Shown here: positions 58,121-64,000 of the stretch, piece after piece
How the letters are laid out: every line of letters starts with the position of its first letter
Position numbering within the stretch: position 1 is the stretch's first letter
Position numbers and translations under genes: made by a program
Notes under the pieces: generated by a model
Seen by the model: the letters and a program-made list of their open reading frames with translations, nothing else
Databases searched by the model: none
Told to the model about the DNA's origin: nothing
NCBI GenBank assembly: GCA_009746045.1
Contig: RPFO01000316.1
Location: forward strand, 1-64,000
From: Mesostigma viride
Lineage: Eukaryota; Streptophyta; Mesostigmatophyceae; Mesostigmatales; Mesostigmataceae
DNA length: 64,000 bases
Reading direction: 5' to 3'

Positions 58121-61100
58121 TTAAAATTTACTGCGCGGGTTGTCACAGGGATACCTCTGGTAGTTGGCGAGGTAGAATATCGGGAGGCAGCCGATGCTGT
58201 CTTCCCCCGTGGGCCGGAGCCCAGCCCGCTGGAGGACCTCCCGCGACGTCCTCTCCGGGTCGGCCAGGGCCGCCATGAGCACAAACTGGCGTCCGGAACC
58301 AGACGACATTGGTGATGTGTGGGCAGATAAGGTACAGACAAGGGTGAGTACTTTGAACTTGGCCGAAGGCCACTCACGAATAGGAACACGAGCGGATTGC
58401 ATAAAACTATCATCCGCAAAGCAAGCGAATGGAAAGACAGGTCAGCAGCAGTCACACTTATCTGCAAAGCACCTGATTAGTGACCATGTTCCCAACATTG
58501 CGGCGTGTGCCAGTAGGGTAAGAAACATCCAGTGCGTTAAGAAATGTACATGTCTAATAATGTCCAACCTCCAGTTAATGCATTTGTTTGTAAGCTATCG
58601 CAGGGTCACCCCAGCGGCAATCTGGATGGTGGATGGGTGGGATGACACGGGCAGGCATCTCCAAGACAATAACACACTCTTTCATGAAAACAAACCCAGT
58701 CAAGGAAACAACATGGTAAAAAGACACCCGCGTACGAAAACAACACAGTCTTTGGTAAAAATACACCCTCGAAGAAAACAACACACTCTTTGGTAAAAAT
58801 GCACCCTCGAAGAAAATTACACAGTCTTTGGTACAAATACACCCTGATGAAGACAACACACTCCTTGGTGAAGAAAAAGCACGGACACTGGCAGTCAGCA
58901 GCATTTAGGTCGACATGAATGACATCGCTGGCAAGAGTAGGGGCCAAGGGTTGCACGGTTACATGTGGGGACAGCACGCCCATGGACACGAAGCAGCAGA
59001 TTGGCGGTTGATAGCAACATGCGAAAAGTAGGATGAAGCTTACCTGCAGAAACAGAGAAGACGGAGAAGTCTGATAACAGGGTGGTGGTTAGCAGTACGC
59101 TGGGACAAGCAACATTTGGTTTGCCTGCGGGAAGATTTGGATTGACCAAGCGCCAGCAAACCTAACATTGGGCCGTGTCCCCCCCCCCCCCCCCCTTGTC
59201 CCCCACCCACCCACCCCCTGGCAGGTTCGATGGCCTCGTGACCTCGCACCGTTCCCGGAATGGCACGCTCATGATCACTACTGTGATTTGCCTGTAGTAG
59301 TATACCTTACCTGTGGCAACAGTGTGGCCACAATCGCTGACAACGGCGTGGCCATGAAGCTATAACAGACTATTTTAAGCGATAGCAGGCTACTAAGCGA
59401 TAGCAGCATGCGACCAAAGTAGTTGGATTACCTGCGGGAAGAGCGCACCCATGGTCACTAGCATCACGTTGGCTATTAACAGCTACCGGACATACCACGA
59501 TTTTGGTACTGATACTTTACTGCGGGAAGAGCACGTGCATGATCATTAGCTTCAAACGGGCAATCAATAGGTATTGGTAGTGGTATGATTCCTTGTTGTT
59601 TTGTACATTACCTGCGGGAAGAGCGCGGCCATGATCGCTGCGCTGGTGAAGGTGGGAAAGCCGAGCGTGACCAGCGTGCAGGGGAAGCCTGCACATGATG
59701 CACATGGGGCATGTTCCTTGGGGTGTGAAAGTGGTGCTGCTTACGTGGCGCCTTCATGCGCGTTGAAGTGTGGACGTTGAGACTTTCAGGGCGCACGCCA
59801 ACAATGTTGAGGTGTCAAATTGAGGTATTTGGTGTTCGACGTGCCATCATTCGACATGCGAGCATCCACGCACGGAACATACTACACTACACTATACTAC
59901 ACTATACTACACTATACTACACTATACTACACTATACTACACTATACTACACTATACTACACTATACTACACTATACTACACTATACAGGTGAGATGCGG
60001 GAAAGATCACCGCAAAGTGGCACAGCAATAGCACAGAAATTACAGTGATGAAAAAAAAAATTATCAATGAGGTAAGAGATGGCAGAGATGAGACGCTAAA
60101 CAACAAAAATGAAAGCAGTCAGACTAAAACAGACAGCGGATTCTGCCCAGTAGAAGAAGGGCTACCCAAGCGCTGGTGCACGCTCAGGCATCATGGGTTG
60201 AGAGTTCCTCTACGTCCATGTGATGGTGCACGAGGGAATTGCCGGTCCGCGAATATCCTTCCCTCGGAACCATGTATCGCAATGACAGACGTGACATGTA
60301 CAACCCACCCAACCCAGGGGTCCAATCACGCAACTCTCAGGTTGACCAGCACAGGACATGTGCAGGGAGCGTTGGGGTCATCTGAATGGTCGGTTAGTTG
60401 TAGATTTGTCGGTTGGGCAGATGCAGGTGCGTATGTCAAGGAGACAACCAGCGCAGGCCAGAAATCGGGAGAATCCGGACCATGGTAGCTCGAGCCTGCC
60501 GTTATCTTGTCCGCGTGTTCGAGTCGTTCAGGATGATGAAGATGAATGGTGATGGAAATGAAGATGAATGGTATGTGACTGGGTGGGGAGGGGGGGGGAC
60601 ATGGTTGGGGCAGACTGGCAGATGCCCGGGCAGACGAGCAAGTGGCTGGTCGATGCAGGGATGTGGACAGCGAAAATGACCCTGGTGCAGATGGCCGCGG
60701 CCCAAGTACAGGCAGATTCCTCACACTTCCAGAATGAGGGCGATGCTTAGACTTTTGTGTGTGCTCTAGCCACTAGCTTCCATCCATGTAGCTTACCCCT
60801 TTCACTCCACAGCTCTTGTAGCTTGCCCCTTGCACTCCACAGCACTTGTAGCTTACCCCTTTCACTCCACAGCACTTGTGGCTTACCCCTTTCACTCCAC
60901 AGCACTTGTAGCTTACCCCTTTCACTCCACAGCACTTGTAGCTTACCCCTTTCACTCCACAGCACTTGTGGCTTACCCCTTTCACTCCACAGCACTTGTA
61001 GCTTACCCCTTTCACTCCACAGCACTTGTAGCTTACCCCTTGCACTCCACAGCACTTGGGAGGATCACGGCACTTTGTGAATCCGCAGGGACACGGGGTC

Positions 61101-63629
61101 CGCAGATCAATGGGGGGGCATCCCCAGACGCGCAAGCCACTCTGTTGACCAGTCCATTCCTGAAGTGTGCTCGCTCCCCAGAGTACCGCTGTGTGAGGCA
61201 ACCCCTGCTGACTTACAGTCATTCTAGTCAAAGGATCCGACACCCGACAAGGCATCAATGCCCGTGGCTAACAGCATCGATGAACCAGAACGAAATGGAT
61301 GCCATAACCTTGGTTGGTTGTCAATATGCGCTCACCAAGTTCACAGTTCGCTATTGTCACATAGTAGCCAAGGTGCGCTCACCAAAGCCCGCAAAGAACG
61401 CCCAGTTGGACTCGAAGCACCGCAGCCGCTTGTGCAGGGACCACCCCAGCAGGGACCAGCTATAGCTGGTGGGCCCCAGGTGATGCGCGGCGACAGGTGG
61501 CACACGTGACAAGTGGCAGTATTAGTTGGCATCGGAAACGTTCCAGACAAGGTCAGGCGCCGACAGCGCAGGCGCGGGGGATGGGTCATGGGGCGCGGGG
61601 CATGGGGCATGGGGCATGGGGCATGGGGCATGGGGCATGGGGCATGGGGCATGGGGCATGGGGCATGGGGCATGGGGCATGGGGCATGGGGCATGGGGCA
61701 TGGGGCATGGGGCATGGGGCATGGGGCACGGGGGACGGGGCACGGGGCACGGGGCACGGGGCACGGGGCACGGGGCACGGGGCACGGGGCACGGGGCACG
61801 GGGCATGGGGCATGGGGCATGGGGCATGGGGCATGGGGCATGGGGCATGGGGCATGGGGCATGGGGCATGGGGCATGGGGCATGGGGCATGGGGCATGGG
61901 GCATGGGGCATGGGGCATGGGGCATGGGGCATGGGGCATGGGGCATGGGGCATGGGGCATGGGGCATGGGGCATGGGGCATGGGGCATGGGGCATGGGGC
62001 ATGGGGCATGGGGCATGGGGCATGGGGCATGGGGCATGGGGCATGGGGCATGGGGCATGGGGCATGGGGCATGGGGCACGGGGCACGGGGCATGGGGCAT
62101 GGGGCATGGGGCATGGGGCATGGGGCATGGGGCATGGGGCATGGGGCATGGGGCATGGGGCATGGGGCATGGGGCATGGGGCATGGGGCCTGGGGCATGG
62201 GCATTAATTGGCTACTTAGCAGCACGGTATCTCACACTAGTTCAAACTATCCACACGAAATGATAACTTAAAAAAACTCGTGTGAATTCAAGATAACTCG
62301 AAAGTCGAAACTGATTTTTAGAATTTGTGGGTACCATATCAGGCTATCTCATAGCCTGTGATAGCCATCCATAGCAAATGGCGGAGGGCAAAGAGCGGGG
62401 CTCTAGAAAACTGGAAGCCGTGTAGGGTGGCCTCTTTACCAAATGTGGTAGCCTTATGCAGTGGCTACTCCCCGTACCCAGTGGCGCGCGAACGTACTCC
62501 AAGGATTCCCCATGGCTGGTGGCAGCCTCCAAGGAGCAAGCAATATACTAACTGAGCTCATGACGTACTCAAAGGAGTCAATTAACTGATTGAGCACATG
62601 ACGTACTCAAAGGAGTTAATTGACTGATTAGCACATGACGTACTCAAAGGAGTTAATAAGCCTGTTGAGCGCATGACATGCTCAAATAGCTAATTTAACG
62701 GATGTAGCAAGTAACGTACTCAAAGGAGTAGAACCCGTAGAGCCACGAGAGAAGTAGCACGCTTGACACGCGGCCCACATACGGGATGAGGCCGACCACA
62801 AAGACCTGCATGCGCACGCACAGGTTTGCACACGTTACGCGCATCCATGCAGACGCAGACGCCCATGGATCGCAATGGCACACTTAGCCACTCATTTAGT
62901 CTTTCTATTATAGTTATTATTATAGCTATTATTAGTATCATTATAATTAACTACTGTCCCTAGAAATATTGAAATTCAAGTTTATGTACACCCCCCCACA
63001 CACGTTTAAGACTGGGGTCCGACCAATCCAGGGCTCACGATCTGAAAGAATCTTCCTACTGTGATTCGACTCTACTAAGTTCTACTACATTCTACTACAA
63101 CTATACTACTAGTAGAGGTAAAATCCAGAGTCTCATGATCTCAAACCTGAGAATGCTAGACGTGTGTGTGGGGGGTGTACGCCTCATCCAAAGTGGCGGA
63201 TCCCACTTGCCGCCACATGTCACCCTGCCAAGACAAAGACGAGGTACGCAAGGAACGGACGGCTGGCGGACGGCAGAAGTGACGCGTGAGACCAGTGAAG
63301 CGACTACGCGCCTCGTGCCAAGTGGCGCATTATTTGCTTGAATAATCTTTTAACACACTCTGCATGGAGGAAAGCTGCCACCGGGTTCCTTGGACTAGAT
63401 GAACCGTGACAATCGTGGTCCTCATTCCCCGCATCGCAGGGGTCCGTAAGCCCGTCACTTCACTACGCAGTGGCTCTGGACAACAGGAGACTAAAGAACA
63501 TTGTAACCTGCGTGAAGAAGACGGCTCTCGATCACAGGAAATGAAGAACCCTGTCAGCGGCTTACCTGCGTGAAAAAGACAGCCGAGAGCACGATGCGGT
63601 AGACCTCCTCGCCGATGGCGTTGAGTAAC
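58121..63629 (-). CDS. EI24: EI24-family ER membrane protein, 3' five exons (5' end not resolved)
   Basis: Exons in transcription order: 63629-63566, 62805-62720, 61465-61383, 59688-59612, 58285-58121; 475 nt, phases consistent (2, 0, 2, 1, 0 on entry). EI24 is an ER multi-pass protein related in fold to bacterial CysZ and, in animals and plants, tied to autophagy. Matching features in order: LNAIGEEVYRIVLSAVFFTQ, VFVVGLIPYVGRVSSVLLLS then WLYGFYSFDYSW, a soluble loop LHKRLRCFESNWAFFAGFGF (family consensus FExNWxFFxGFG), the hydrophobic FTSAAIMAALFPQFVLMAAL, and the plant-like tail GCLPIFYLANY. Stop TAA at 58121-58123. The N-terminal part (about 150-180 residues in relatives) should lie upstream of 63629. 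I could not place an exon in 63630-64000, so the gene probably runs off the window. Confidence 0.88.
58960..59650. repeat. Array of diverged copies of the EI24 donor edge at 59612
   Basis: The true edge on the plus strand is ATTACCTGCGGGAAGAGCGC then GGCCATGATCGCTG (59608-59641). Copies in the following intron: about 59515-59555 (TTTACTGCGGGAAGAGCACG), 59427-59467 (ATTACCTGCGGGAAGAGCGC), 59305-59340 (CTTACCTGTGGCAACAGTGT) and weaker ones near 59250, 59125, 59040 and 58965. Spacing is about 85-120 bp. The copy at 59427 keeps a plausible donor. Confidence 0.82.
59881..59988. repeat. 10-bp ACTATACTAC repeat, EI24 intron
   Basis: About ten units of ACTATACTAC with short ACTAC units at the start. 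It lies in the 1.7-kb intron between the exons at 61383 and 59688. Confidence 0.95.
60788..61057. repeat. 30-bp minisatellite, nine copies, EI24 intron
   Basis: Units start GTAGCTTACCCCTTTCACTC at 60788 and recur every 30 bp to 61028. Variation is minor (TTGTAG/TTGTGG, CTTACC/CTTGCC, CTTTC/CTTGC). In the gene sense strand each unit contains GGGGTAAGC, a donor-like string. Open frames over it on both strands are repeat artefacts, and there are no spacers as in a CRISPR array. Confidence 0.93.
61590..62203. repeat. GGGGCAT heptamer minisatellite (about 88 units), EI24 intron
   Basis: About 615 bp of the 7-bp unit GGGGCAT, with a block of GGGGCAC (about 61724-61803) and a short one near 62077-62091. 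In the EI24 sense strand it is pyrimidine-rich ATGCCCC, about 125 nt upstream of the acceptor at 61466. Long open frames on both strands are artefacts. Confidence 0.97.
62555..62740. repeat. Copies of the EI24 donor edge at 62720
   Basis: The true edge on the plus strand is AACGTACTCAAAGGAGTAGA (62714-62733), that is TCCTTTGA|GTACGT in sense. The intron holds copies at about 62562, 62603 and 62637 (each GACGTACTCAAAGGAGT) and a weaker one near 62676 (GACATGCTCAAATAGC), spaced about 35-40 bp. Three of them keep a perfect GTACGT donor core. Confidence 0.88.
63500..63600. repeat. Copy of the EI24 donor edge at 63566
   Basis: The exon edge on the plus strand, TTACCTGCGTGAAAAAGACA then GCCGAGAGCACG (63562-63594), has one diverged copy in the intron at about 63505-63538 (GTAACCTGCGTGAAGAAGAC then GGCTCTCGATCAC), 58 bp away. 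Confidence 0.75.
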
Positions 63630-64000
63630 CTGGCCAATCGGGAGTAAGGGACCCACGCCGTCCTCCACCGGCACAAGTACCACGCGCACATCACGTGCAC
63701 ATATCAAACACACATCACACACATTACGTACACGCGAGAAAACGCACATACCCACGAGTCGAAGAGGTCATGTCAGTACGCTGCCAGGAGGCAGGAGCAG
63801 GCACGACCTGGCCGCCTGCAAGGCAGGGGCCCTGGTGGCCAGTTGACCATCTTCCGTTGGAGCAGCAGGGAACGTGGGACTAATGATGCGCTACTTGTCG
63901 CCAAGCTGGCCTTATCAGAAACGCGCCAAAGTAGCTCATAACTCGTGAGAGAGACCTCAATGGAGGAGCTTGGCAACCATGAACACATATGATCTTACAG
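63630..64000. other. Right edge, probably EI24 intron, no exon placed
   Basis: A 71-codon minus-strand frame (63773-63988) does not resemble EI24 N-termini. A further EI24 exon should end in phase 2 upstream of 63629, but none is evident. Confidence 0.4.

Noticed and set aside
58131-58154. Possible 24-nt mini-intron (GTATCC...GCGCAG) near the EI24 stop
   Set aside because: Splicing is unnecessary: reading through reaches the same TAA in frame, and 24 nt is implausibly short.
60747-61258. Repeat proteins LWSERGKLQV / STALVAYPFH
   Set aside because: Both come from opposite strands of the 30-bp minisatellite; 30 is a multiple of 3, so frames stay open by chance.
61341-62271. Open frames of 194-294 codons (GHGAWGM / PMPHAPC repeats)
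   Set aside because: Same artefact from the GGGGCAT heptamer, within an EI24 intron.

Overview
The window is nuclear DNA from a eukaryote. All five host genes are split by spliceosomal GT-AG introns with consistent codon phases, and there are no operons or bacterial gene spacing. The MAP kinase is very plant-like in the glycine loop, activation segment and C-terminal docking region, so I infer a green-lineage (chlorophyte or prasinophyte-type) alga. That placement is tentative and I cannot name a species. The genome is highly repetitive: satellites, minisatellites, microsatellites and decayed transposons occupy far more of the window than exons.

Layout. 1-10690 is a nearly homogeneous 230-bp satellite array that enters from the left edge. 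11286-21492 (minus) is a complete ten-exon SRP72 gene (752 aa), the signal recognition particle subunit. 22927-25859 (plus) is a complete four-exon UBR7-like gene (UBR box plus PHD finger, 602 aa), divergent from SRP72. 26601-32367 (minus) is a complete seven-exon TEY-type MAP kinase (392 aa), convergent with UBR7. 34252-42708 (plus) is a CorA-family Mg2+ transporter gene (about 485 aa, first donor unresolved), divergent from the kinase. 43767-56745 is a transposon zone. It holds decayed ORFs between 39-bp inverted termini, a nested 4.7-kb CACTA-type element with a readable insertion site, an L1-ORF1-like gene with one frameshift, and an inverted, 5'-truncated second copy of that gene. 58121-63629 (minus) is the 3' part of an EI24-family ER membrane protein gene, whose 5' exons lie beyond the resolved part of the window.

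The genes are unrelated housekeeping or signalling functions (protein targeting, ubiquitin/chromatin, kinase signalling, Mg2+ transport, ER membrane/autophagy) and do not form a cluster.

The most striking signal is structural. In SRP72, the CorA gene and EI24, many introns begin or end with several decaying tandem copies of the adjacent exon edge, splice site included. The true exon edge is intact while the copies drift. In addition, many simple-repeat expansions sit just upstream of 3' splice sites with the pyrimidine-rich strand in the sense orientation. I have not seen this combination described as a feature of one genome. It could be checked genome-wide.
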